Positions 1 to 9,850 of a DNA stretch of 64,000 bases are shown here, one piece after another. The stretch comes from Argentina anserina (Eukaryota > Streptophyta > Magnoliopsida > Rosales > Rosaceae), in assembly GCF_933775445.1 (NCBI RefSeq), contig NC_065873.1, positions 22,568,001 through 22,632,000 on the forward strand, given 5' to 3'. Both the position numbers and the translations under genes were made by a program. Position 1 is the stretch's first letter. Every line of letters begins with the position of its first letter. Below the pieces are notes generated by a model, which worked only from the letters and a program-made list of their open reading frames with translations, made no database searches and was not told the origin of the DNA.

Positions 1-372
1 TTGATGGCTCTTCACGAGTTTGGTGACTTCTGGACTTGAAGTTGGTGAAGAAATCAGCTACTTAGCAGCTTGCTGATTCTTCAGGAATTTCATAGCTTCA
101 GATCTTGATTTGGTGAAGGAATTGGCTACCTGGGAGCTTGTTGATTCTTTAAGAGTTTGACGACTTCGGAGCTTGATTTAGTGAAGGAACCGGCTACTTG
201 GGAGCTTGTTCATTCTTCGGGAATTTGACGACTTCAGAGTTTGATTTGGTGAATGAATCGGCTACTTGGGAGCTTATTGATTCTTTAGGAATTTTGACTA
301 CTTCGAGGCTTGAAACTTGTGAAAAAATCGGCTATTTGACAGCTTGTTGATTCTTCGCGAGCTTGAAAGGCT
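1..372. repeat. Tandem repeat, about 68-bp unit, more than five copies
   Basis: A degenerate unit recurs every 67-69 bases. The anchor 'ggctacttggGAGCTTG' and its variants fall near 57, 126, 193, 262 and 331. Between anchors come 'ttgattctt', 'gacgacttc' and 'gatttggtgaaggaat'. A partial copy starts at the window edge, so the array may extend to the left. Reading frames are not kept open across it, so I treat it as non-coding minisatellite DNA, possibly part of a retroelement. Confidence 0.85.
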
Positions 373-1171
373 TATGAGCTTCATAATGATTTCTTTGGTT
401 TCTCCGTCGTCTCCGTGCTTGAAATCTTCCTCGTCTCTTGATCCTCTTCTTCGTCGAAGTCTCTTGATTTTGGATACGGTATTTATAATGTCAAGACTTC
501 TCCACGTATAAAATGAATTGATGACACCGAATTAACTTTATTTTCTTAATCGTATAATTAAATCAATCGTAATTACTCGATTAATTTAATATAGTTATTT
601 CAATAATTAAATCAATTAGATTTAAATAATTTATTTAATTAAAACTATTAAGGAATTTGACCAATTTAATTAAATGCCCGACATCCATTTTGATGATCAA
701 TCTATTTTAATTGACACCAAATTTCCAAATATATTTAATACTTTATTTTAGTTAGAATTAAAGTATTTTATTCCCGACTATCTATTTATTTACTACCGCA
801 TGTCCCTCTCAAAACGTTGTTGGCTTTATCGACTTTTAAATCACGTATGCAATTTATTGGGCCATAGTCAATTTAAGCATTTAATAAATATTATTTATTC
901 CATTAAATTTTATGTGTCTACAATATGATGCATGTTTAAGTTGCTAAAAATTATAATTGCATGCATGATGGTAACCTTTCATGCTTAAGTTTTTCCACCA
1001 ATGTGATATCTTACTTAAAGTCTAGGTACGTGTGAAAGATGGAGCGGCAATTAAGTTGATTATAAAATTCACCCGTGCATGTTATGTTATTTCACGTTAT
1101 ATGCAGCCACTATGTGTTCATGTATGTTGTGTACCTGTGCCAAAATTTGTGACAGCGATCTGAACATGGTA
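373..1171. other. AT-rich gene-less stretch, possible LTR remnant
   Basis: There is no convincing ORF. Bases 530-920 are strongly AT-rich with many 'attaatt' and 'aattaaat' runs and end with 'TGTGTCTACA' near 911-920, an ending seen in some Gypsy-type LTRs. I could not find a matching second copy in the window, so the LTR reading is only a suggestion. Confidence 0.3.
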
Positions 1172-1833
1172 TATATTGGAATCATTCCTTCTACGAAATA
1201 TGTGTTGAGATTATATTGTTCCTGAATCGTTGTCTATTTCATCCTGTAAGACTTTGGAAGAGACCGTAATATTTTTCTTACAATATCATATTCTTGTAAA
1301 GGTATTCCAAGCCTTTCACATAAACTAGAGGGATCAGTAAAACGACTATAAAAATCATCAATAGTTTCATCATCTCTCATTTTTAAAGCATCGATTTCAG
1401 AATAATATTGTTGTAATATTTGTTCTTTTACAGTATCATTACATTCATTTAAAACATAAAGTTTATCTTAAACTTGTTTGGCTGTAACGCAATTCTGAAC
1501 TATTTCCTTTCTTCTCTGCTCATTGACGCATAAAGAGCATTAAGAGCCTTGTGATTTCATTCACTAACCTTAATCTCCTTTTCAGTCCACTCATCTTCGT
1601 CTTTTAATTCACCAGTGGATGTCCCCCCAGTAGCTTTTGAATCAACATCTTTCATTGGAGGTTTACATCCACGTTCAACGCTTCTCCATGCATGAAAATC
1701 AATACCATATATAAAGGATCTCATTTGAAACTTCCATTGAGCGAAATCCATACTGTAGAGCATGGGTGGTTGATTCAATCATTGACGTTCCATCTTTAAT
1801 CCTACAGATCTTACTAAATACGTCTAGTGACCT
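1172..1833 (-). pseudogene. Broken Copia-type gag (UBN2-like) relic
   Basis: On the minus strand, bases 1557-1778 encode 73 residues including 'FAQWKFQMRSFI' and 'AWRSVERGCKPP', the start of a UBN2/DUF4219 Copia gag. Further along in shifting frames are 'DALKMRDDETIDDFYSRF' and 'DIVRKILRSLPKSY', typical of the middle of the same domain. Stops and frameshifts separate the pieces, and no protease, integrase or reverse transcriptase follows to the left. The piece lies directly next to a primer-binding-like site and an LTR, in the orientation expected for the 5' end of an element. It is not expected to be functional. Confidence 0.75.
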
Positions 1834-1845
1834 GCTCTGGTACCA
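1834..1845 (-). other. Putative primer-binding site of the Copia relic
   Basis: On the minus strand this reads TGGTACCAGAGC, one base away from TGGTATCAGAGC, the common plant Copia site complementary to initiator tRNA-Met. It lies two bases from the LTR boundary at 1848, as expected. Confidence 0.7.
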
Positions 1846-1847
1846 AT

Positions 1848-2637
1848 TGAAAATACAAGATAGAACAATAACGAGTAATAACAGCGGAATATGTAGAAGA
1901 ATTTTACTTTTTTATTGAATAAACGATATTACAATGATTACACCTTAATCAATAATAATGTTATTCTCAAAAGTAAAAATACTTCTTACTTGATAGTCAC
2001 AATCAAGTATGAAACAACATCACTAAGATAGTTGCTTCAAGTGTCGATACAACCTCACTAAGATCGTTGTAGTCACATGGATGATCAACCTCACTAAGAA
2101 CGTTGACGTTACTACTAAGGTCTTCAATGGAGTCATACAAATTTCCTAGCACTAAGCTCTCCTTTTTGTGAATTTTCTTCTTTTTGGTTTCACCTTATTT
2201 CTTCTATTGTTTCTTGTCCGTGTATCTCTTGGGAGGCTAGATTCCCTTCTGCCTCACCACACCCCACTACATATATATACCTCCTATATATAACTCACGG
2301 CAAGATCCTCTAAACTCTAGCACAAATAGGTATTAAGCCCAAATCTCTTCCTAATACAACTTTAGATAGAAAAGGAAAAAAATCCATATAAATATGGAAT
2401 ACACCTTTTAAAATAAATCTATTTTCTATAACAATTTCTATATACCCAAATATATATCAATCTACCCATAATAAAATCGGTGGAGACTTTTTTGTTAGGA
2501 AAAACAAACCATAATCTTTTCCTAGTCCAATTAGGAAACAAACTTTAATTCTCCTTTTGCATATCAAACCTTCATGACTTGTCCTCCACACCTTTGGATC
2601 TTCATCAACTATATGGAGGCCAATATATGTACATTCA
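1848..2637 (-). mobile_element. 5' LTR of a Copia-type retroelement
   Basis: This stretch of about 790 bp starts TGAAAATACAAG and ends ACATTCA on the plus strand, so it has TG...CA ends. It is recognisably the same family as the LTRs at 31087-32430 and 34177-34699: shared blocks include 'gatagaacaataacgag', 'caacctcactaag', 'tggtttcacctt' and 'tatggaggccaat'. Its right part has diverged more than the other two copies. The primer-binding site lies to its left, so the element ran leftward; the partner 3' LTR is not in the window. Confidence 0.75.
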
Positions 2638-3227
2638 TATCTTTTATGTAAGATATTAGAATAAATCAAGTGGAGTAGAAATAAACATGTTGGATGTTTG
2701 ACTGTATTATTTGAGGTCTCAGCCGTTGCCAATATAACTAATACATAACTGCTTAACTAGAAAGGCTGGTGAATTGAGGGTGGAGATTGATCAGTTTGCG
2801 CCATTGGGTCGTCTTAGCTTATTGTAGACTTGGTTTAGGCTTGTGTGCTTAAGTGGGTGTAACATGTTGTCAATTTGTTTTGTGGTGGTTATTAACTTTT
2901 ACAAATTACTAATAGTTAAAACAAGTTGTTCCACGGAAGAATATGTAGAGCAACGTTTCTAGTCTAGTCGATCAACATATGAGCATTTACATGTAGTGAA
3001 CATATTCTCTATGTTCAAGACTTCAAGGTAATGACAACGGTTGTATTAGAAAATATAATTTTTGTTATGCTATATAATCCAGAAAGATAACACATAATTA
3101 GTGTAATTATTAAGAGCGCAATTGCAACTCAATACTTGTATTTTGGAATTAGTATAACTAATAAATAAATCTGAATGACATAATGATGCAACTTATTCAG
3201 TCTGAATTAGTAAAACTAATCAATTCA
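2638..3227. other. Intergenic, nothing recognised
   Basis: No ORF of interest, no repeat that I can pair and no conserved motif were seen. Confidence 0.5.
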
Positions 3228-3236
3228 AATAAATTA

Positions 3237-3930
3237 GGTAAAAATGTCAATTTGCACCTTAAATTTGGTCATAATTGTCAGTATGCACCCTGAACTTGTA
3301 ATTGAGTCAATTTACCTCTTAAACTAAGTAAAAATTGCCGATTTGCACCCCCTCCGTTACATTTAATTTTTTCCATCTAATTTTAAGTCACATGCCAAGC
3401 ATGTGAGGGTGTCATTATATATTTATTCATTTTTAATAATGAAATAAAGGAAAAAATTACTTAAGAGGAAGACTTGATATTAGGTACGTTTTTGTTTTTC
3501 GAAACATGTTATTATATATATTTATTACTTTATGTGATATGGTATGTTAAAGATATTTAAATATATATAAATAAATATCTAATAACATAAAAAATTAAAA
3601 ATAAATGTGTACAAATATAATTATATACGCAACAGACTATATTTGAAATTGGTGTGTATGTAGAATATATAATTCGATGTAAGGTAGAGTATGTAAGAAA
3701 AAAGATGTAAGTAAATACTTAATTTAAAAAAAGTCCTCCTTGTATAATTTTTTTTAAAACATAACAGAGTGAACATGTGACGCAAAATTGGATGAAAATA
3801 GTTAAACATAACAGAGTGGATGCAAATCAGTAATTTTTACCAAGTTTATGAGGTATATTGACACAAGTGCAAGTATAAGGTGTAAATTGACAATTTTACT
3901 AAGTTTGTGATGTATTTTAGTAATTTTGCC
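3237..3930. mobile_element. Mutator-like MITE, 694 bp, with 9-bp target duplication
   Basis: The two ends are inverted copies for roughly 160 bases. Left-arm pieces such as 'tgtcaatttgcacctta', 'gtcaatttacctc' and 'tttgcacccc' appear in reverse complement on the right arm as 'gtcaatttacacctta', 'gtcaatatacctc' and 'tttgcatcca'. Both arms end in a stretch containing 'gtcacatg'. The nine bases AATAAATTA occur immediately outside each end (3228-3236 and 3931-3939). A 9-bp duplication with long terminal inverted repeats points to a Mutator-type non-autonomous element. The interior is AT-rich and non-coding. Confidence 0.85.
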
Positions 3931-5028
3931 AATAAATTAATGACATAAGGATGTATAGCATTTGTCCAAAAAAGAACATAAATTCGTTGTATCATGTCCA
4001 AAGGACTATACAAACTAGGCCGCAAATAGTGGGCCAGATACACCAACCTAAACTTCGCTATAAGGCCCAACGAAGACAATCTCCAGAGATTTACTGATGG
4101 TCTAAGAACCTCAAGAACTTTTTGTTAGCACGGGGAGAATTATATTGTGATCATCAGATCATGTCGCGCTTGCAACTAATTAACATGCTTATATTAAGTG
4201 CAAAATATTAGCTAAGGTACGTACACGCGAAGATTAGATCTTAAGTACGTCTCAAATTGGTATAATAATGAAATTCAAGTGAGGTTGGTTCCATCATATG
4301 AACACCGAAAACATGTGTGACTAATTAATTTAATCGGTTCGTGACAGTACATAACACATTAATAATTATACTTAATTAGACAATGATTATGACTCATCAA
4401 TGAAAATGATGTCTAACGTCTAAACAAGTAATCAAATAGCAGAACATTAGAAGAGTTTCTAATTAACAGTAGAAATGGTCATACGATTCTACCATTTCTG
4501 CGGATGTCTTGATGTACATTACAATCCTAATGAGCTAGAACTCGTTAGACTACTTTATGAATGTTAATTAATTAGTACTGCAAACATGCATGTAAACATA
4601 TTCATATTTGGCAATTGATTAACTAACATTTGGAAGAGAAAACTTACTGATTTAACACAAACTATCTTATATAACTTTTTTTTATTTTGATTGAAAATAT
4701 CTTATATAACGCTGAAATCGAATTGAACACTCAGCATACTCGATCAGATATGCAAAAGCACTAATTTTTATTTTTTATATATATCAAAAAGAACAGTACG
4801 TTGCAAAGTTGATGGAAACATAACATGAATGTGGAATTTGTACGTGGAAATTGATGCCATAATTTTTGTCTTCATTGGCCGGCTTGCAGCTGGCTCCCTT
4901 TTAAACACAGTAGTAAGATCGATTGTCTTCGCCTTTAGTTCCAGCTTTAGATCTTCTCAACTATTTTCACATATTTCATATCCAAGTATTATAGTTAAGG
5001 AATAAATAGGTTTCGATCTTTCGCTTTG

Positions 5029-5030
<2 letters not shown>

Positions 5031-5069
<39 letters not shown>
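5031..5069. repeat. (TA)n microsatellite
   Basis: An uninterrupted run of TA dinucleotides, about 19 units. Confidence 0.95.
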
Positions 5070-5070
<1 letters not shown>

Positions 5071-5266
5071 TGGAAGAGTTATTATCAGTCTGTTGGGTGT
5101 ATACATTTTGCCTTTTTCATATTATATGAAGAAAATTTATCATTTTCCACGAATGGTAGGTAACCTAACTGAAACAGTAGAAACATCCAATTAATTATTG
5201 TAGAAATCAAAGTTCGTAACTAGTATGTAGTTATAATTTTGTTGTTAGTAATTAGGTGAAATCACG

Positions 5267-5270
<4 letters not shown>

Positions 5271-5302
<32 letters not shown>
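5271..5302. repeat. (TA)n microsatellite
   Basis: A second uninterrupted TA run of about 16 units, 200 bases after the first. Confidence 0.95.
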
Positions 5303-5305
<3 letters not shown>

Positions 5306-5783
5306 CAATCTAGATCGATATACAGTAGCTAGTGGATTACTCAATTAGCACTGTGCATGATCGAAGAATCACAGACTGGATGTAATTAACCTGTTAGTTA
5401 GTAGTACGTACTCTTAATATTACTAGTCTGTTGGCCGCACAATGCGTCGGCATCTGGACAGTAAGTTTTCTTTCTCACAAACATTTAATCGAACATTTTC
5501 TTTCTACTGCTGATCTTGCATTATATTGATCTATTTTATGTGTTGTGCCCTTTACACGTTGTTATTGTGTGAAAGATGAATGCATAATCTTATTGAAATG
5601 ATGGAGAGCAATATTAATTTTGAACAAATGAAAGATATAGTAAATAGATAGTGGAATGAATGTTATGTCCGTAAAGTGTTTGATGATTTGTCTCAATGGG
5701 AATTCATATTGATACTATTATATCTCTATGTAATTAAGCAGTTTGTTCAATCTAAACTTTGTAATTAAGAAAGAGCAAATGTA

Positions 5784-5923
5784 GATTATGTATTGATTAA
5801 GAAGCAGTTTAGATTATACAAATGTAGATCTACACAGAAACTCCCCAAGTGTAGATCCGAGTTTGTTCACCTGTAATGAGAAATAAGAAAGACCATAAAC
5901 TGCTTCTCAATTATTACATAATT
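5784..5923. other. Imperfect 28-bp hairpin with an 84-base loop
   Basis: Bases 5784-5811 pair with 5896-5923 across 28 positions with two mismatches and two G-U pairs. The core arm is 'AGAAGCAGTTTA' against 'TAAACTGCTTCT'. Arm length and pairing are compatible with a small-RNA precursor, but an eroded inverted-repeat element would look the same. I recognise no known plant miRNA in either arm. Confidence 0.5.
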
Positions 5924-7656
5924 CAGTAAAACTTTCTAGCATAATGATGAAACTCAAATTTTACAATTAAACAATAGAGAGAAGTCATTACTCCTCAGCT
6001 TGCTTATTAGTGTTTCTTACAACTCATTATTCTTTCACAACTTTAGAACCATTATCATCTGCACAAATGAACCCAGACCTTTCCTCTTAACTCACTACTG
6101 CACTGCACTTTCCTCTTAACTCCCTACTGCACTGCACTTCTTCTTCATAGAGTTATTTTTTTCAGATTTCTGACCTAATTTAGAAGTCTACAGGTGGATA
6201 CATCCATAAAAGTACCTTCAGCAACCCTAGGTGACTTCAAGTATAATTAGTAAGAAAACCAACAACTTATAACCTTTTCAAAGTGAAACCAAGAAGATAT
6301 ATTCCAGATACCTACAAAGCAATTACATGATTGTTAATCACAACAAAACTGATTGAACACTGTAAACCACTAATTAAGCATACCTCAGTCTATTGTCAAA
6401 TTCATAGGGAAAACGCTGCCACTATTATGTATAAGAATCATGAGATATCAAAAAATTAAAAGCAAACCAAGATTGACTGAGATGAAACCCAAGGTGCAAA
6501 AAACAAATACAAATCCAAATTGATAAACCATTTTCAAGAAGAATAAAAAAATGACCATATTGCTCATCGTTTTTCAACTTTCCATGCCTTAAGTTTGGTC
6601 AAAATCACTTTCTCTATTCGTTTTTAATGAATAATAGATACATATTCAATCATGGTTAGTGTTTTATCAGTTACACACTTCTAAGTGAAGTTTCTTTATC
6701 AAAGAGATAATTATTTATGTATACAAAAGAGGGTAATTGTTCCTGAGATAACTATCATCATGTTTATCCTGCTACTTCTAAGTTAGCTCTATGACATATG
6801 ATATTTGTATCACTTGTAAGCTGACTCCAAGTGATATGATATCCGTATTAGCTAACCAAATAATTAGATTAGCCAATGATTTGCTTGTCCTGATTGATTG
6901 AGTAATAGAAACAAACAGACGTAAGAAATCAAAGAACTAATAACCAACGAAAACCAATTAGAACCCAAAAAATAACAAACATCATAGCAAACCTAACACA
7001 GACCAAATTCAAAACCAATTACAAAGCTCAAAAACACAGATTTACAATAGGAATCCATTAACTATATCATTCTAGTCAATTAAAAATAAACACACCAAAT
7101 CAAGTAATATTTAAAAAAAACAGAACACCCCATAAAAAAAAGTAAAAACCCAGATATGAGTGATCCCCTTACACCCAGAAATTTATCAAAAACTAATTAG
7201 AAAGCTCAAAAACTTGACTTCAACAAACCCAATTACACCCAGAAAATTTCATAGCCAATATAAAATGAGGAGTGTCAATATGAGGCAGGAGAAACAAAAT
7301 GAGAATCTTACCGAAATCCAAATAAAGCAGAATGACCTATCTATATCTGCATATTAGTTGATGATTTCAATGTCCTTACTTTTCTGATTGGTATTTTGAT
7401 ATACTGTAATATGACAAATATGGAGTTAAAATAACTATCGTCTTTTATAAATATGCCTATAATATCCAACAACTTCATATCTTTTTCTGGTCCGATTAGG
7501 CATTAAGTTTGGTTTGTCTTTCTGCAACTACTAATAACCATATGAAACAAATGAAAATATCTGATCATTTAGTCTTTATCATAAAAAATAATGGATCTAT
7601 GAATAAACCATGTTATAAGAATCTATGAATAAACAACAACTCCAGAAAAATATTAC
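5924..7656. other. Intergenic; one 29-bp direct duplication and a small hairpin
   Basis: At 6079-6136 a 29-base unit beginning CTTTCCTCTTAACTC is present twice in direct tandem with one difference. Near 6796-6850 'GTATCACTTG' is followed by 'CAAGTGATAT', a short hairpin. The 65-aa ORF at 7160-7357 is Lys/Asn-rich and unlike any family; I do not call it a gene. Confidence 0.45.
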
Positions 7657-8570
7657 CTCAGGAGAAGATCCCTTACTTCCACAATCGTTCCCTCACTCAA
7701 AAGAAGCTTGAGCCACTGCAAGCCGATGCTTGAGATTTAGCCCCTGCAAATAAGACATTTGGCAACCATTTAATCCCACAAAAATTTCACTCTTATTCGA
7801 AACAGATCAAAAGATGAACAAAGCCAGCCGCAAACAAACCCAACAACACACAAAATACCAGGGAAAAAAAAGTTAACCTGGAGCACAGAAAACACCGAAC
7901 CCAACCCACAGCCAACAAATCGATTATGCGAAAATGGCAAAACCAATCAACAAATGAACAAACAAAAGATAACCAAAGAAGTTGGAAGACTCATTGAGAT
8001 AACAAAAGAGACCTAAAATTGTGACCCAAACAACAGAAACCAAAACAGAAAATCAATCACCCAAAGCGATAGAAGTAAGAGTACCCGATCTTGCCGATGA
8101 CGGAAGAAAATCGATTCCACGATGAAAGTGCCCAGAATCTTACTATCGAGCAATCTCTGAGGATGAAACAAACAAAATCAACAATAGTACCAATTAATCT
8201 GAAACAAAACTTGGGATATGGATTCTCAGTTTAACACCAATTAAAACCTGATTGCTATGATGAACGAAACAGTTACTCCACTATAGTCCCAGTTGGTGGC
8301 TGAATTGAAATATTGAATATCAAGAATCAAAATGAAAATCCCAGAAAGCAAGTAGCAAACTAATAGGTGAAGCAGTAGATGAGATCAATGATACCCAGCA
8401 AGTGGAGAGAACAGACAGGTAGGGAGCAAAAGAAATTTACGAATTTAGGAAGTGAGAGAAATGGAGAGACATGGGCAAGAGAGAGAAGAAAGAGGGTTTC
8501 ATGAGAAGGAAAGGAAGAGAAAGAATGGGAGAGACGTGCAGGAACCGATGGAAAACAACACAACTATCAA
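7657..8570 (-). ncRNA. Possible spliced non-coding transcript
   Basis: Three plausible minus-strand exons have good splice signals. Exon A runs from about 8570 to 8395, is CT-rich like a 5' UTR, and has donor GTATCA. Exon B is 8156-8085, with acceptor CATCCTCAG and donor GTACTC. Exon C is 7743-7657, with acceptor TTATTTGCAG and donor GTAATA. Joined B+C stays open for only about 40 codons before a stop and matches no family I know. It could be a long non-coding RNA, the 5' part of an unrecognised gene, or chance splice motifs. Confidence 0.25.
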
Positions 8571-9302
8571 AAACACGCGTAAACTAAAACCCGAATCAGA
8601 TGGAATGGCAAAATGGTAAATAAGTCAAAAACCCTTGTGAACAGTACCGATTCACGGCGCTTAATATTTAGTAAATTACCAGTATTCCAGTCGTCTCTAA
8701 TGACGTGGTCGACAATACATTATACATGATTAATCAAGAAAATTAAGCGCGTCACCATAATGATGTAGCACACATGTAGAATCTAGCTATAGAACACTGA
8801 ATTTGGCATTTTGGCAGGTAGAATTTTTAAGTGTCAAAAACTGCTTGGTATAAGCTACATAATTAACAAAATAGGCTTGGTGAAATTTAAGCAAACTCAG
8901 ATAAGATTACACCATAGTCAAAAGTTATGCTCGTGGTTTTGGTACTCAGCCATGTTGGTATCAATTTCGATTGTTAGATTTTTACTTTTAATGATAACTA
9001 ACAATTCTTATATTGTCAATACATCAGAATACCGATATTTTGAGCATGTAAGATGTTGCCCACCATAGTTTAAAGACAAGCATTTTAACGATCCAATTAT
9101 TTAAAAGTTAAGAGTTGCTGATTACAGTTAATTAAACTAGGACTGCATGCCCTAATTTTATCGTTTTCATTAATAAGCTATGATAAAAATTAGACCGAGC
9201 TAGCTAGCTTTGAATTTCAGCAGTAGAAATATGTATCAGATAGGATCTCCAAAAGTACTTTTTCTGTGCTTCTGTCTAAATAAGAACACACTATCATGTA
9301 CA
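8571..9302. other. Intergenic, nothing recognised
   Basis: The 85-aa ORF at 8811-9068 has no recognisable motif and no promoter context. Nothing else stands out. Confidence 0.45.
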
Positions 9303-9310
9303 CGTCCAAA

Positions 9311-9842
9311 CTAAATAGCACGGACACGGACACGATTCGATACGTAGACACGGCATATAGAAATGTTTTTGGACACGGACACGTGGTGGACACGTTAATT
9401 AAATATTATTTTTGATATATATATTTATTAAAAAAATTATTTTAAAAATTTGAAAGTATTTATAATTTTAGATGTATATATATGTCAAAGTGTGCATTAA
9501 AATGATGAAAACATAACTTGTCAGAATGGCTAAGGACTTGATAAGTACTTTGGATAACCAAGGTTCGAATCCCACCACAAGCATTCTTATTTTTATCACG
9601 AGTTTCTCTCCTTATATATATTAAAGTGTGCATAAATATAACAAAAACGGAATCTGTTGGAATGTTTGAGGAGTTGTTGAGTGTCTTGAATGACCAAGAT
9701 TCGATTCTCACCAAAAGCACTTTCACTTTTATTATGAGTTGGTGGGCCGTGTCCGAATGCGGACACGCGTATTGGGGTGTGTCCGGCGTGTCCGTGTCGG
9801 ACACGCGATACGCCACTACAATGGCGTGTCCGTGCAACCTAG
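9311..9842. mobile_element. hAT-like non-autonomous element, about 532 bp
   Basis: The ends are inverted repeats: the left begins CTAAATAGCACGGACACG and the right, reverse complemented, begins CTAGGTTGCACGGACACG. Subterminal 'ggacacg/cgtgtcc' motifs are repeated on both sides. The 8 bases CGTCCAAA flank both ends (9303-9310 and 9843-9850), matching the 8-bp target duplication of hAT elements. The interior holds two diverged copies of a 117-base tRNA-like segment. Small ORFs crossing the element are not genes. Confidence 0.75.
9487..9740 (+). repeat. Two tRNA-like (SINE-like) segments inside the hAT-like element
   Basis: Copy 1 (9487-9603) has TGGCTAAGGACTT at 9527-9539, resembling a tRNA A box, and GGTTCGAATCC at 9562-9572, a perfect tRNA B-box core. 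Copy 2 (9623-9740) has the same layout with a decayed B box 'gattcgattctc'. Both begin 'aaagtgtgcat' and end near 'gagtt'. There is no cloverleaf I can fold with confidence, so these are tRNA-derived relics rather than tRNA genes. Confidence 0.55.
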
Positions 9843-9850
9843 CGTCCAAA

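Larger units (their letters stand above)
3940..5783. other. Intergenic, AT-rich, only microsatellites
   Basis: No supported gene. The only clear structures are the two (TA)n tracts listed separately. A possible splice-donor-like string occurs near 5461 but nothing coding surrounds it. Confidence 0.5.

Noticed and set aside
9520..9580. Functional tRNA gene
   Set aside because: A- and B-box strings are present but I cannot fold acceptor and anticodon stems; better explained as a SINE-like relic.
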